64,000 bases of DNA, from assembly GCF_001686925.1 (NCBI RefSeq), contig NZ_LVEN01000046.1, positions 585,370-649,369 on the forward strand. Reading direction: 5' to 3'. The notes under the pieces were generated by a model. It worked only from the letters and a program-made list of their open reading frames with translations, was not told where the DNA came from and did not search any database. This document shows positions 1 through 8,510 of this stretch, piece by piece (positions within the stretch are counted from its first letter, which is position 1; every line of letters starts with the position of its first letter). Made by a program: the position numbers and the translations under genes. The stretch comes from Flavobacterium piscis. GTDB lineage: Bacteria; Bacteroidota; Bacteroidia; Flavobacteriales; Flavobacteriaceae.

Positions 1-20
1 ATCTGTGTAATTTGTGGCTG
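1..20. repeat. Edge of a CCAC/GAT/ACAGAT intergenic repeat
   Basis: The reverse complement of the first 20 bases (CCAC, then ATTA, then ACAGAT) resembles the arms of the inverted repeats at 56460-56934 and 59355-59466. Only one end is inside the window, so this is a resemblance, not a complete element. Confidence 0.35.
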
Positions 21-54
21 AAAAATATGCTATTAACCAGCCAATAAATAAGCA

Positions 55-831
55 ATGAAAGTACATATAATAGGGGGAGGAAATCTTGGGGTTTCTATAG
101 CCTTGGGAATTGCTAAATTCTCCAAAAACAACCAGGTTACCGTTACAAGAAGAAACATCACCAGTATTCAGTATTTAACAGAGTACGGAATTACAGTTTC
201 ATCAGATAATAAACATAATATTCAGGAGGCCGATGTGGTGATTTTAACCATAAAACCGTATCAGGTCGATATTGTTTTGGCTGAAATTTTGCCGGCAATT
301 CAAGGCAAAACAATTGCTTCGGCAGTAAGCGGTTTATCTTTGGATGTACTTCAGGAAAAAACAAACAATGCTTTTCCGGTAATTCGTATTATGCCCAATA
401 TCGCCGCACAGTTTGGCGAATCGGCAACTTGTATTTCTTTTCCTGAAAAGGACAGAGAAAAAGCTTTGCCAATTGTTGACTTGTTTCAGGATTTAGGAAC
501 TGCCCCAGTAATCGACGAAAAGCTGATGGATGCAGCAACAGTTCTTGGAGCATGCGGAACAGCTTATGCTTTAAGATATATTCGTGCTTCGATGCAAGCG
601 GGAATCGAAATAGGTTTTGATTCTCAAACAGCATTAGCCATTGCAGCACAAACTGTAAAAGGAGCTGCAAAAATGTTACTGGAGGAAAAAGTACACCCTG
701 AACAATTAATCGATCGTGTAACAACTCCGCAAGGCTGTACAATCGTAGGATTGAATGAAATGGAACACAATGGCTTTAGTTCATCTTTAATAAAAGGTAT
801 TAAAACTTCTTTGAAACAAATCAAAGGTTAG
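55..831 (+). CDS. proC: Pyrroline-5-carboxylate reductase
   Basis: This 258-residue protein should catalyse the last step of proline synthesis, NAD(P)H-dependent reduction of 1-pyrroline-5-carboxylate, in the cytosol. The N-terminus is a Rossmann strand with the dinucleotide loop GGGNLG at residues 7-12. The C-terminal helical domain carries the family signature near VTTPQGCT, close to residue 222. The length is slightly below the usual 265-275. The gene stands alone, followed by a strong terminator and then by convergent genes. The ATG is the first in frame and puts the Rossmann strand directly at the N-terminus. The family is clear; the exact cofactor preference is not visible. Confidence 0.93.
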   Translation: MKVHIIGGGNLGVSIALGIAKFSKNNQVTVTRRNITSIQYLTEYGITVSSDNKHNIQEADVVILTIKPYQVDIVLAEILPAIQGKTIASAVSGLSLDVLQEKTNNAFPVIRIMPNIAAQFGESATCISFPEKDREKALPIVDLFQDLGTAPVIDEKLMDAATVLGACGTAYALRYIRASMQAGIEIGFDSQTALAIAAQTVKGAAKMLLEEKVHPEQLIDRVTTPQGCTIVGLNEMEHNGFSSSLIKGIKTSLKQIKG

Positions 832-857
832 TTTTTAAAGAAATTCAAATATTTTAA

Positions 858-900
858 AAATCCCAAATTCCAACTTTGTTGAGGTTTGGGATTTTTTTTT
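858..900 (+). terminator. Rho-independent terminator after proC
   Basis: A 10-bp stem (AAATCCCAAA at 858-867 with TTTGGGATTT at 885-894) is followed by a T run to about 900. Confidence 0.85.
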
Positions 901-904
901 ATTT

Positions 905-1045
905 TTGAGATGCTAGTTATCGTCATAGTTTGTCACTTCGACGCTAAGAAGTCACACTAGAAACTCCGCAAAGAAACTTGTCAATCTTTGTCGAATTCCG
1001 CGTGTGATTTCTCTCTTCGGTCGAAATGGCAATATTGTAGTTAAT
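905..1045. repeat. Flavobacterium-type TTCGAC intergenic repeat
   Basis: The stretch holds two inverted TTCGAC-type ends (near 936 and 1020) around a middle with GTCAATCTTTGTCGAA. On the other strand it resembles the stretch at about 20030-20085, which shares ATCACGC...TTGACAAAGATTG. It is non-coding and lies between convergent genes. Confidence 0.5.
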
Positions 1046-1051
1046 TGGAAT

Positions 1052-1462
1052 TTAATAACGTGTTCTTGAACAATAATCTATTATTAATGCAAGATTTTCT
1101 TCATTTACAAAATCTTTAAACATCGTTCTGTGATAATCTAATCCTAATTTCTCAATTTTAGTACTGTCAATTTTGTGGTTTTTACCAATCATCCATTTTG
1201 TAATTACAAGTGAATCTATGTTGCGAAGTGCTGGTCCGGTACTTCTTGCGTCTAGTTTGTGACACGCTGCACAATTTGAATTGAAAATTTCTCTTCCCTT
1301 TGTTTCATTTTCTGTTAAATCAGGATTTCCGCAATACGCAGGAACAGGCATTGCGCAAACTAAATAAGTAGGTTGATAAGTTTTTATTTCATAGAATATA
1401 AATCCGGTAAGTAGGGTGATAAGTAAAACTGAAAAGAGAAGTATTTGACGGATTTTATTCAT
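1052..1462 (-). CDS. Membrane-anchored mono-haem cytochrome c
   Basis: A 136-residue c-type cytochrome. Residues 7-24 form an uncleaved anchor or signal helix, so the haem domain should face the periplasm. The only haem-attachment motif is CAACH at residues 64-68. M114 or M91 could be the distal ligand. It lies last on the minus strand behind nhaA and a lipoprotein gene, 46 bp after the latter, and is probably cotranscribed. A general electron-transfer role is likely, but the redox partner is not identifiable. Two further cysteines lie near the N-terminus (C36 and C44). Confidence 0.8.
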   Translation of the reverse strand: MNKIRQILLFSVLLITLLTGFIFYEIKTYQPTYLVCAMPVPAYCGNPDLTENETKGREIFNSNCAACHKLDARSTGPALRNIDSLVITKWMIGKNHKIDSTKIEKLGLDYHRTMFKDFVNEENLALIIDYCSRTRY

Positions 1463-1508
1463 TTGCAGCTTTAGTTACTTGGAATTTGGAATTTCAAAAG
1501 ATTGGAAT

Positions 1509-2051
1509 TTATTTCTTAATCAGCTGTATATATTTCCTGCCACATTCTGAAAGCTTAGTATAAGAATTCATAGCGTTTCCGTAATTCTGAATCGTGAGAG
1601 TATCTTTGGTGTAGCTAGCGCCAATTCCTACAGGGATTTTTAATTCTTGAGAATTTGTTCCTGAATCAGCGATAGAATCATTTTCTTCTTCACGGCTAAT
1701 GTCACCTTCATATTCGTCCCATTCGATGCCTTCTAAAACGATAATTTTCTCTCCGGATTCGTTGGTTGTTAGATTGGCAATACCTTTTAATTCTCGAATT
1801 TTTGTTTTTAGAAAATAAGAATAGCTCGTTTTCGTTTTGCTTATTTCAATCGAAATTTGGCACTCATCACTATTATCGGATTCCGGTTGTGTTTCATATA
1901 CACCTTCAATCAATTCTTTATTTGTGTTTGTTTGAAGTGAAACTTTTGATGTAGAAGCATCTTTTTCGATTGCAGGTTTTGGTTTATTATTGCAGGCCAA
2001 AACTAGCAATGCAAGTAAAAATACAGCCGTAATTTTAGATATCGAATTCAT
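1509..2051 (-). CDS. Hypothetical lipoprotein downstream of nhaA
   Basis: A 180-residue protein with a type II signal peptide ending in LVLAC, giving lipidated C20. The mature part is acidic and has no domain I recognise. A central GIEWDEYEGD segment and a C-terminal KLSECGRKYI stretch are the most distinctive parts. Its ATG lies 4 bp after the nhaA stop codon, so the two are translationally close and very likely cotranscribed. The function is unknown. Its position between an ion antiporter and a cytochrome suggests an envelope role but does not prove one. Confidence 0.75.
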   Translation of the reverse strand: MNSISKITAVFLLALLVLACNNKPKPAIEKDASTSKVSLQTNTNKELIEGVYETQPESDNSDECQISIEISKTKTSYSYFLKTKIRELKGIANLTTNESGEKIIVLEGIEWDEYEGDISREEENDSIADSGTNSQELKIPVGIGASYTKDTLTIQNYGNAMNSYTKLSECGRKYIQLIKK

Positions 2052-2055
2052 AAAA

Positions 2056-3201
2056 TCAAGTGGTTTTATTTCTTGTCAAAATATATTTCAAATAAACAAA
2101 TCCAAAGATTCCGGAAAGTACGGATGCAATAAGGATAGCTATTTTAGAAAAAACAATAACTTCAGGATCTTTAAAGGCTAAAAGTGTAATAAAAATAGAC
2201 ATTGTAAAACCTATTCCGCCCAACATTCCTGCGCCTAAAATATGTGCCCATTTTAGACTTTTTGGCAAAGCACATAAGCCGGCACTTACTCCAATCGAAG
2301 AAAAAAGTACAATTCCTAATGGCTTTCCTATTACTAAACCAAGAATAATACCATATGTATTAGGATGATTTAGCCCCTGATGCCAGTCAGATTCTATAGC
2401 GATGCATGTATTGGCAATAGCAAATAGCGGTAAAATGACAAAAGCAACAGGTTTATGTAAAAAGTGCTGCAGTTTATAGGAAGAAGATTTTTCTCCGCCA
2501 TCTCCAAAAGGGATGACAAAAGCCAATATAACACCGGTAATGGTAGCGTGAACACCAGAATTAAGCATAAAGTACCACATGGCAATTCCTCCAACTAAAT
2601 AAGGAATCAGGTTTTGAATTTTCATTCGATTCAAAATAAACAAGAAGCCCCATATTCCTAAAGCAATGGCAAGATTTATAAATGCAATTGAGGTGGTGTA
2701 AAATATAGCAATAACTATAATAGCTCCCAGATCATCAATAACTGCCAAGGCGGTTAAAAAAACTTTTAATGATGCCGGAACTCTTTTTCCTAAAAGAGAT
2801 AAAATTCCAATGGCAAACGCTATATCAGTTGCCATAGGAATTCCTGCTCCGTTTTGTGTTGCAGTTCCAAAATTTAAAGCCAGGAAAATAGCCGCGGGAA
2901 CCAGCATTCCACCAAAAGCCGCCATAATTGGTAATGAAGCGTTTTTTATGCTGGATAATTCACCATGATATATTTCGCGCTCCAATTCTAAACCAATCAG
3001 CAAAAAGAAAATCGTCATCAAGCCATCGTTAATCCAGTGTGTGATCGAATGACCGCCTAAGTCTTTTTCCCAAAAAGCAATATAATCTGTCTGAACAGCA
3101 GAATTCGCCAAGTAAAGCGATATAATCGTAACAAATAGTAAGAGTAATCCTCCTGATTTTTCGTTGTCAAAAAAGGCTTTAAAAGTCTTGGTTAGTTTCA
3201 T
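2056..3201 (-). CDS. nhaA: Na+/H+ antiporter NhaA
   Basis: A 381-residue polytopic inner-membrane protein of the NhaA family, which exchanges internal Na+ for external protons in pH and sodium homeostasis. Family signatures are clear: GLELEREI in the first third, MATDIAFAIG with its conserved Asp, and AVIDDLGAI with the paired aspartates of the ion site. The C-terminus keeps the GIGFTMSIF segment. It is first in a three-gene minus-strand unit with a lipoprotein and a cytochrome c, and its promoter must lie in 3202-3429. The length matches the family. Confidence 0.95.
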   Translation of the reverse strand: MKLTKTFKAFFDNEKSGGLLLLFVTIISLYLANSAVQTDYIAFWEKDLGGHSITHWINDGLMTIFFLLIGLELEREIYHGELSSIKNASLPIMAAFGGMLVPAAIFLALNFGTATQNGAGIPMATDIAFAIGILSLLGKRVPASLKVFLTALAVIDDLGAIIVIAIFYTTSIAFINLAIALGIWGFLFILNRMKIQNLIPYLVGGIAMWYFMLNSGVHATITGVILAFVIPFGDGGEKSSSYKLQHFLHKPVAFVILPLFAIANTCIAIESDWHQGLNHPNTYGIILGLVIGKPLGIVLFSSIGVSAGLCALPKSLKWAHILGAGMLGGIGFTMSIFITLLAFKDPEVIVFSKIAILIASVLSGIFGFVYLKYILTRNKTT

Positions 3202-3429
3202 TGCGGAGGTTTCTGAAGATTTAAAAAAGAGAAATTTTCTCTATTCGTATTTATTCAAAGTTAAAAAAAATCTCACCAATAAAAAATTCAGCAGGTTTCT
3301 ATTTGACTTTACAACATTTTTAAAATAAATTTTGATGCTTTTTAGAAGCTTTTTAATCGTTGTTGATTTAAGAAAAAACTTAAAAAAATAATAGTATTTT
3401 CGTGCTTCTTAATAACCAAAACCACCGTA

Positions 3430-4959
3430 ATGAACTATAAAATAGGTCTATCTCGCGCTTTAATACTTTTTTTTATTCTCATTCAAATTTCATGTAAAAA
3501 AGAAAACACTCAAAATGATGGGGAAATCTCTGAAAAAAAGCCCATTCCTGTAAGTATTGACAAAAACTATCAAAAGGATGAGCCGATAACCTGCAATGAA
3601 AAACTGAAAGTTAAATCAGTTATTCATTTTTCGAAAAAATACAATTCACCCGAATTATGGCAATATAAATGGGATATGAAAACCGGATCTCTTGAAGGCG
3701 TTCATGCATTAGCCAACGGAAATATGCTTTTCGTTATCGAAGAAAGTGATGAAAATCGTAACAATACAGCTGCTTTTGTTTTAATACTCGATAAAGAAGG
3801 GAAAGAAATAAAAAAGCAAAAACTGGCATTAAAACCTAAAACAAAGTATGAACTTTTTACCACTCAGGTTGAAACAGACAATCAGGGCGGGTTTACATTA
3901 TTTATCAAAAAAGAAGATAGAACTTTAACTCAGTCTGTTGAAGAACAAACTGGAGAAGGAAGAGTGCGCTATAACTTAAAAGAATATCATATCGATAAAC
4001 TAAAATTTAATAATACCTACTCAGGTTATGAAACGGTTAGTAAATCAATGGAATCGATATTCCTAAAATCTTTTCAGGAAAAAGGTATTTCGTATATACC
4101 AACAGGTAATTTTTCTGTAGAATATCTAAAAGGTAAAATCTGTGTTTATGGACAAGTTGGAAAGTCTGAAGTGGAGCAAATGCCGTTTGTCGCAATACTC
4201 GACACTAATCTTAAACTTGTAAAAATGAATGTTTTTGAGCAGTACGTAGATACGAAAATAGATAAAATAAAATTGAATAGTGATGGCGGTTTGTATATCG
4301 AAGGAATAGAAAACACAAGTGCCGATGGTTCCTATTATGCAACGAATAAAAGATTTACAATAAACTCAGATTTAAAAGTTACTGCAGACAAGTCAGATAA
4401 AGAACCTTATGAATCTGTTTATCGCGGACCATCGGCACCTGAGGAAAGTGATGAAGAGGAAAGCGAAACAGAAACTTCTGCAACAGAAACCCAGGAATCT
4501 GTTGTTGAACCAGCAAAAGAAGAAACCTGGTCGACGGTTACATTTTATAAAGATGAAGTAAAAAAGGAAACGTATAACTTTAAGCAAAAAGGAATGTTTT
4601 CGAATAAAATCATATTCGAAAAACTGAGTTCCGATAATACAGCTTTATGGCAAATACAATTTGTATTCCCGGATAATTACGAAGTACCGTATATCAATAG
4701 TGCAGAAGGATTTAAACGTGCCAATGGAGATTTTGTGTTTTGGTTGTACTTAACGGAGAAATCTAATGGAGATGAAAAACAAAGCGTGGCAATTTTCGTG
4801 ATAAATAAAGAGGGACGTCTAATTCGTCAGTTTCAAACACCGGGTTATGCTGCGCTTACTGAGTTTAGAATGACAGAATCAAATGGTCAGCTAACGACAG
4901 GAGTGATAAAATACGATTCGCCATATGTGTTCTATTCGTTTGCTTATCTTTTAGACTAA
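3430..4959 (+). CDS. Large hypothetical lipoprotein with acidic linker
   Basis: A 509-residue protein with a lipoprotein signal peptide ending in QISC (C22). No known family is apparent. The body looks like an all-beta, possibly propeller-like structure with strand-rich repeats, such as the recurring phrase FVxxLDKEGKEIKKQK near residue 120 and FVINKEGRLIRQF near 465. A linker of about 30 residues around position 340-365 is almost entirely Glu, Ser and Thr and separates two halves. It stands alone and diverges from nhaA across 228 bp. An outer-membrane or periplasmic location is likely; the function is unknown. Confidence 0.75.
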   Translation: MNYKIGLSRALILFFILIQISCKKENTQNDGEISEKKPIPVSIDKNYQKDEPITCNEKLKVKSVIHFSKKYNSPELWQYKWDMKTGSLEGVHALANGNMLFVIEESDENRNNTAAFVLILDKEGKEIKKQKLALKPKTKYELFTTQVETDNQGGFTLFIKKEDRTLTQSVEEQTGEGRVRYNLKEYHIDKLKFNNTYSGYETVSKSMESIFLKSFQEKGISYIPTGNFSVEYLKGKICVYGQVGKSEVEQMPFVAILDTNLKLVKMNVFEQYVDTKIDKIKLNSDGGLYIEGIENTSADGSYYATNKRFTINSDLKVTADKSDKEPYESVYRGPSAPEESDEEESETETSATETQESVVEPAKEETWSTVTFYKDEVKKETYNFKQKGMFSNKIIFEKLSSDNTALWQIQFVFPDNYEVPYINSAEGFKRANGDFVFWLYLTEKSNGDEKQSVAIFVINKEGRLIRQFQTPGYAALTEFRMTESNGQLTTGVIKYDSPYVFYSFAYLLD

Positions 4960-5042
4960 TCAAAAAATATTTTAATACCATTTTTGGCTTGCTTTACATT
5001 TTGTTCGATGAGTTATGAAAGGAAAATATAAAGAATTAGCCG

Positions 5043-5050
5043 TATTTTTG
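5043..5050 (+). promoter_or_regulatory. -7 promoter element TATTTTTG
   Basis: A perfect TAnnTTTG element of the Bacteroidetes sigma factor, 20 bp before the start of the hydroxyacid dehydrogenase gene. No good TTG box is visible at the expected distance. Confidence 0.45.
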
Positions 5051-5070
5051 TCCCCATAAAAACAACTACA

Positions 5071-6018
5071 ATGAGCATAAAAATTCTGCATATCGACAGT
5101 AATAACCCAATTCTTTGGCAACAATTAGAAGATGCCGGTTTTGAAAACCACGCCGATTTTAAATCTTCGAAAGAAGAAATCGAGGCTAAAATTCAGGATT
5201 ATAACGGAATCGTAATTCGAAGCCGTTTTAAAATTGATAAAACCTTTCTTGACAAAGCGACCAGGTTGCAGTTTATTGCCAGAGTGGGCGCGGGATTAGA
5301 AAGTATCGATTGTGATTATGCCGAAACAAAAAAGATTCATTTAATTGCGGCTCCGGAAGGTAATCGCAACGCTGTTGCAGAACATTCATTGGGTGTAATT
5401 TTATCTTTATTTAATAATTTGAATCAGGCCGACGCCGAAATTAAAGCGGGACAATGGAATCGTGAAAGTAATCGCGGTCATGAATTAGATGGCAAAACAG
5501 TAGGGATTATTGGTTATGGAAACATGGGGAAAGCTTTCGCTAAAAAACTTCGTGGTTTTGAGACGGAGGTTATTTTTTATGACATCTTAGAAAATATTGG
5601 TGACGAAAACGCCAGACAAGTTTCATTACACGAATTGCAACAAAAAGCAGATGTATTGAGTTTGCATCTTCCGTGGACTCCCGAGACGGATAAAATGGTT
5701 AATACTAATTTTATAAATGCTTTTGCAAAGCCATTTTGGATTGTAAATACATCGCGCGGTAAAAATATCGTAACGGCAGATTTGGTAGCGGCAATGAAGT
5801 CTAAAAAGATTTTAGGTGCAGGTTTGGATGTTTTAGAGTATGAAAAATTATCCTTTGAAACTTTATTTCAGGATAAAAATACTCCAGAAGCTTTTCAGTA
5901 TCTTTTAGAAGCTAAGAATGTATTGCTAACGCCTCATATTGCCGGTTGGACTTTTGAAAGTCACGAACGTCTGGCGCAGGTAATTGTCGATAAAATCAAG
6001 GCACTTTACTCAAAGTAA
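5071..6018 (+). CDS. D-2-hydroxyacid dehydrogenase (phosphoglycerate dehydrogenase-like)
   Basis: A 315-residue NAD-dependent dehydrogenase of the D-isomer-specific 2-hydroxyacid family. The cofactor loop is GYGNMG at residues 148-153. The catalytic set is visible: R229 in NTSRG, a Glu near 258 after GLDVLEYE, and the His of TPHIAGWT near the C-terminus. The N-terminal substrate domain has RVGAGLESID at 71-80. It lacks the ACT regulatory domain of long SerA proteins, so it is the short form. 3-phosphoglycerate is the best guess because Bacteroidetes SerA proteins are often this short, but glycerate or hydroxypyruvate cannot be excluded. Confidence 0.82.
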   Translation: MSIKILHIDSNNPILWQQLEDAGFENHADFKSSKEEIEAKIQDYNGIVIRSRFKIDKTFLDKATRLQFIARVGAGLESIDCDYAETKKIHLIAAPEGNRNAVAEHSLGVILSLFNNLNQADAEIKAGQWNRESNRGHELDGKTVGIIGYGNMGKAFAKKLRGFETEVIFYDILENIGDENARQVSLHELQQKADVLSLHLPWTPETDKMVNTNFINAFAKPFWIVNTSRGKNIVTADLVAAMKSKKILGAGLDVLEYEKLSFETLFQDKNTPEAFQYLLEAKNVLLTPHIAGWTFESHERLAQVIVDKIKALYSK

Positions 6019-6201
6019 GCAGGATAGGAGATCGCAGAGTTTTGTTTGTCTTTTTTTTGGAATTTTATAACGAGTTTTTTCTGTATAATTTGCATGAGAT
6101 AATTAGTTTATAAGGTTAATTTTTAATAATATTGTCTCCAAAAATAAGGAGTAGCCGAAAATCCGAAGAGTAGGAATTAACCAATTAATTTAATAAATAA
6201 A

Positions 6202-6582
6202 ATGGAGAACAATTTTACAGAGACATCAAATAATTTTAACGAAATTCCAGAATTTAAAGTAGATCCTATTATGGTATTGCTTTTTAGTATTTTATCTTGC
6301 GGATTATATTTAATCTATTGGAATATTAAGGTGTCTGAAGTTTTTAATGCTGTTGCAGGAAGAGAAGTTATTTCGCAGCCTATCGCAATTTTTGCGGGAT
6401 GTTGTATGCCGGTAAATATTTATTTTTATTACTTGGCTGGTAAAGAAGCATTGCCAAAAGTATATGAAAGAACAGGAGAGCTTCAAAAAGATCAGTCTAC
6501 TTTATTAATTGTTTTAGGATTCTTTTTTCCTTTTGCAGCTGCAATGATCGTACAAGGTGATATCAACAGATTATACAAATAA
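6202..6582 (+). CDS. DUF4234-like small membrane protein
   Basis: A 126-residue integral membrane protein with about three or four hydrophobic segments. The start of the membrane region, ILSCGLYLIYWNIKVSEVFN, matches my memory of DUF4234 proteins, which have no assigned reaction. The hydrophilic N-terminal 20 residues are rich in Asn and Thr. Its last codons overlap the proposed GTG start of the next gene, so the two are probably cotranscribed. Confidence 0.7.
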   Translation: MENNFTETSNNFNEIPEFKVDPIMVLLFSILSCGLYLIYWNIKVSEVFNAVAGREVISQPIAIFAGCCMPVNIYFYYLAGKEALPKVYERTGELQKDQSTLLIVLGFFFPFAAAMIVQGDINRLYK

Positions 6583-7021
6583 TAGCAGAGTAAAGCGTAA
6601 AGTTTACGGAATTATCGGTGCAGCAATTACACTGATAATTCCGTTTTTCTTAATGCTTAACAACCACAATGATCATTTAGAGACAGATCAGTCGTTTTGT
6701 CCTTTTAAGATGATTTCAGGTTTTCCCTGTCCGGGTTGTGGGATAACAAAATCTTTAGTGTATTTCTATCACGGAGATATTTATAAAAGTGTTAGTTATC
6801 ATATTTTAGGGCCTTTTGTTATTGTATTTTGCTGGCTGACTATTATTATACTGACCACAGAAATCATTACCAAAAAAGAATATTTTACAGGGCTTTTATA
6901 CAATCGAAAATTAGCCTATAATATGGCTTATTTTCTCGCCTTTTATCATTTGATACGATTAGTGTTATTTGTTAGAAATAATTCTTTTGATGATATCTTA
7001 CATCAGTCGATTTGGTTTTAA
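6557..7021 (+). CDS. DUF2752-family membrane protein
   Basis: A 154-residue membrane protein with the hallmark FPCPGCGITKSLVYFYHGD, the Cys-Pro-x-Cys-Gly signature of DUF2752 proteins. These are small bacterial membrane proteins of unknown function, and the cysteines might bind a metal. Three further hydrophobic helices follow. The longest reading starts at GTG 6557, inside the end of the DUF4234 gene. A start a few codons later is possible because the first dozen residues look unstructured. A terminator follows directly. Confidence 0.75.
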   Translation: MISTDYTNNSRVKRKVYGIIGAAITLIIPFFLMLNNHNDHLETDQSFCPFKMISGFPCPGCGITKSLVYFYHGDIYKSVSYHILGPFVIVFCWLTIIILTTEIITKKEYFTGLLYNRKLAYNMAYFLAFYHLIRLVLFVRNNSFDDILHQSIWF

Positions 7022-7029
7022 AATAAAGG

Positions 7030-7063
7030 AATCCCATTTGTGAAACAAATGGGATTTTTTTTT
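7030..7063 (+). terminator. Terminator after the DUF2752 gene
   Basis: A perfect 11-bp stem (7030-7040 with 7046-7056) with a TGAAA loop, followed by a run of nine or more T residues. Confidence 0.9.
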
Positions 7064-7320
7064 GAGTGTCCCGCTCACAAAATTTAGCAGACAATTTTAA
7101 AAAATGTACTTTATAACTTTAAACTCGTCATTGAGCTGATCTAAACGAGAAAAACGCTCATTCTATAAATGAAATTATAAATTACTTTTTCATGAGTTTC
7201 GACATAAGTTCCTACTAACTGAAATTAAAAAGCATTATTTTAGTTTAAACTTAATAATGTTTTCTTGATAAAACGTTACTTAAAGTGTAATTTTAATTTG
7301 AAAATAATAAATATACAAAC
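7064..7320. other. AT-rich intergenic region before the SUFU-like gene
   Basis: Non-coding on both strands as far as I can see. It must hold the promoter of the gene at 7321, but no perfect TAnnTTTG element stands out. No repeat or RNA structure is recognised. Confidence 0.4.
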
Positions 7321-8421
7321 ATGGGATTATTTAGTAGAAATAATAATAAAATTGAAAAGCCGAAGGTTATTCTTGAGCTAAGAAGTCCTGGATGTCCAAT
7401 AACTGCAATTGTAGAGCAGGATAATAGAACTGCCTACTTTTACTTGTTTGGAGATAATGAAGATTTTGGCACAAAAAGCTGCTGGATTAGAAATTTAGAT
7501 GCGGCGCCAGATGAAATAGAGACAAAATTGATGGAAAAAGGTGTTCCGCCTATGTTAACCAAAGAATTTTGCAAATTTCCCGAAGGACAGGAAGAACTTA
7601 ATGCTAATAATCTGGAAATTGTTTGGTTGGAAGAAGGAGATGGGGCAGCTTTACTGGAAAACGGAGAAATCTTATGTATAATTCCTGCTTGGGGAGGTAA
7701 TGGCGGATTTTACGGATATGCTCGCGATTGTAAAGGAACAGGCGATTTTGCCTGGGAACTTTCAGAAGATAATGAAATGCACACACGTGTTAAACGTTCT
7801 GCCGAATTTTTAAAATCATGGGATGAAGAAGTGAACCCTTTTATGTTTCTGCAGCCCGAAATTTTAAATTATTACGACACAATATTCGGAAAAAGTGAGA
7901 AGTATTATGCGATTGATAATTCAGAATGGCTTCCAAAAGGTCTGTATGTAAATCAAGGCGTAGAAAAAGTTGTTTTTGCAACAGTAGCTGTATCATTGCG
8001 ACCACAGCCCAAAATAGAGATGTATTTTGAAAATACAAGTGATGTTAATAGAATAGAACTTGGAGCTATTATAAAGTCTGCATTGAACAACGACCAGGTA
8101 AATAAAATTGCGAGCTCTATAAGCGGAATGACGGCAATACCATGGGATTATGTTACTTTTTTAGCAGAAGGCCATACAGTAGGGTTTCAAACTGGAGTTA
8201 ATGAAAAATTTAATTTTGGCATACTTACCAATAAGCTCAAAGTGCTGCCAGAAGTTCAATTACCCCAATATAGAGAATCAAATACTACTTTTTTATGGGT
8301 AGTTCCTATATCAAGTAGAGAAAGAGCTGAAATGATAGAATCTGGAGTTGAGGGTGTTCTTGCTAAACTAGATGATATTGGAGAAGAAATATTTAGTTTA
8401 AACCGGGAAGAAGTTGTTTAA
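7321..8421 (+). CDS. Suppressor-of-fused (SUFU)-like domain protein
   Basis: A 366-residue, soluble-looking protein without a signal peptide. The C-terminal half resembles bacterial SUFU domains: a WLPKGLYVNQG segment, then FATVAVSLRPQPKIEMYF, then RIELG, and a C-terminal FLWVVPISSRERAEM followed by a helix ending in LAKL. SUFU domains in bacteria often occur as immunity or antitoxin-like partners in polymorphic toxin systems. The N-terminal half (about residues 15-170) is a separate beta-rich domain that I do not recognise, with AWGGNGGFYGYARD as its most distinctive segment. No toxin gene is adjacent. The assignment rests on motif memory. Confidence 0.62.
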   Translation: MGLFSRNNNKIEKPKVILELRSPGCPITAIVEQDNRTAYFYLFGDNEDFGTKSCWIRNLDAAPDEIETKLMEKGVPPMLTKEFCKFPEGQEELNANNLEIVWLEEGDGAALLENGEILCIIPAWGGNGGFYGYARDCKGTGDFAWELSEDNEMHTRVKRSAEFLKSWDEEVNPFMFLQPEILNYYDTIFGKSEKYYAIDNSEWLPKGLYVNQGVEKVVFATVAVSLRPQPKIEMYFENTSDVNRIELGAIIKSALNNDQVNKIASSISGMTAIPWDYVTFLAEGHTVGFQTGVNEKFNFGILTNKLKVLPEVQLPQYRESNTTFLWVVPISSRERAEMIESGVEGVLAKLDDIGEEIFSLNREEVV

Positions 8422-8460
8422 AATTAAAGCAATAAAGGAAGTAAAGAAGGTGCTTTAAAA

Positions 8461-8500
8461 AAAGAAACTCATAAGTAATTGTACTTATGAGTTTCTTTTT
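8461..8500. terminator. Bidirectional terminator
   Basis: A perfect 17-bp inverted repeat (8461-8477 with 8482-8498) between convergent genes. A runs on the left and T runs on the right allow it to serve both strands. Confidence 0.88.
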
Positions 8501-8510
8501 TTGATATGTT

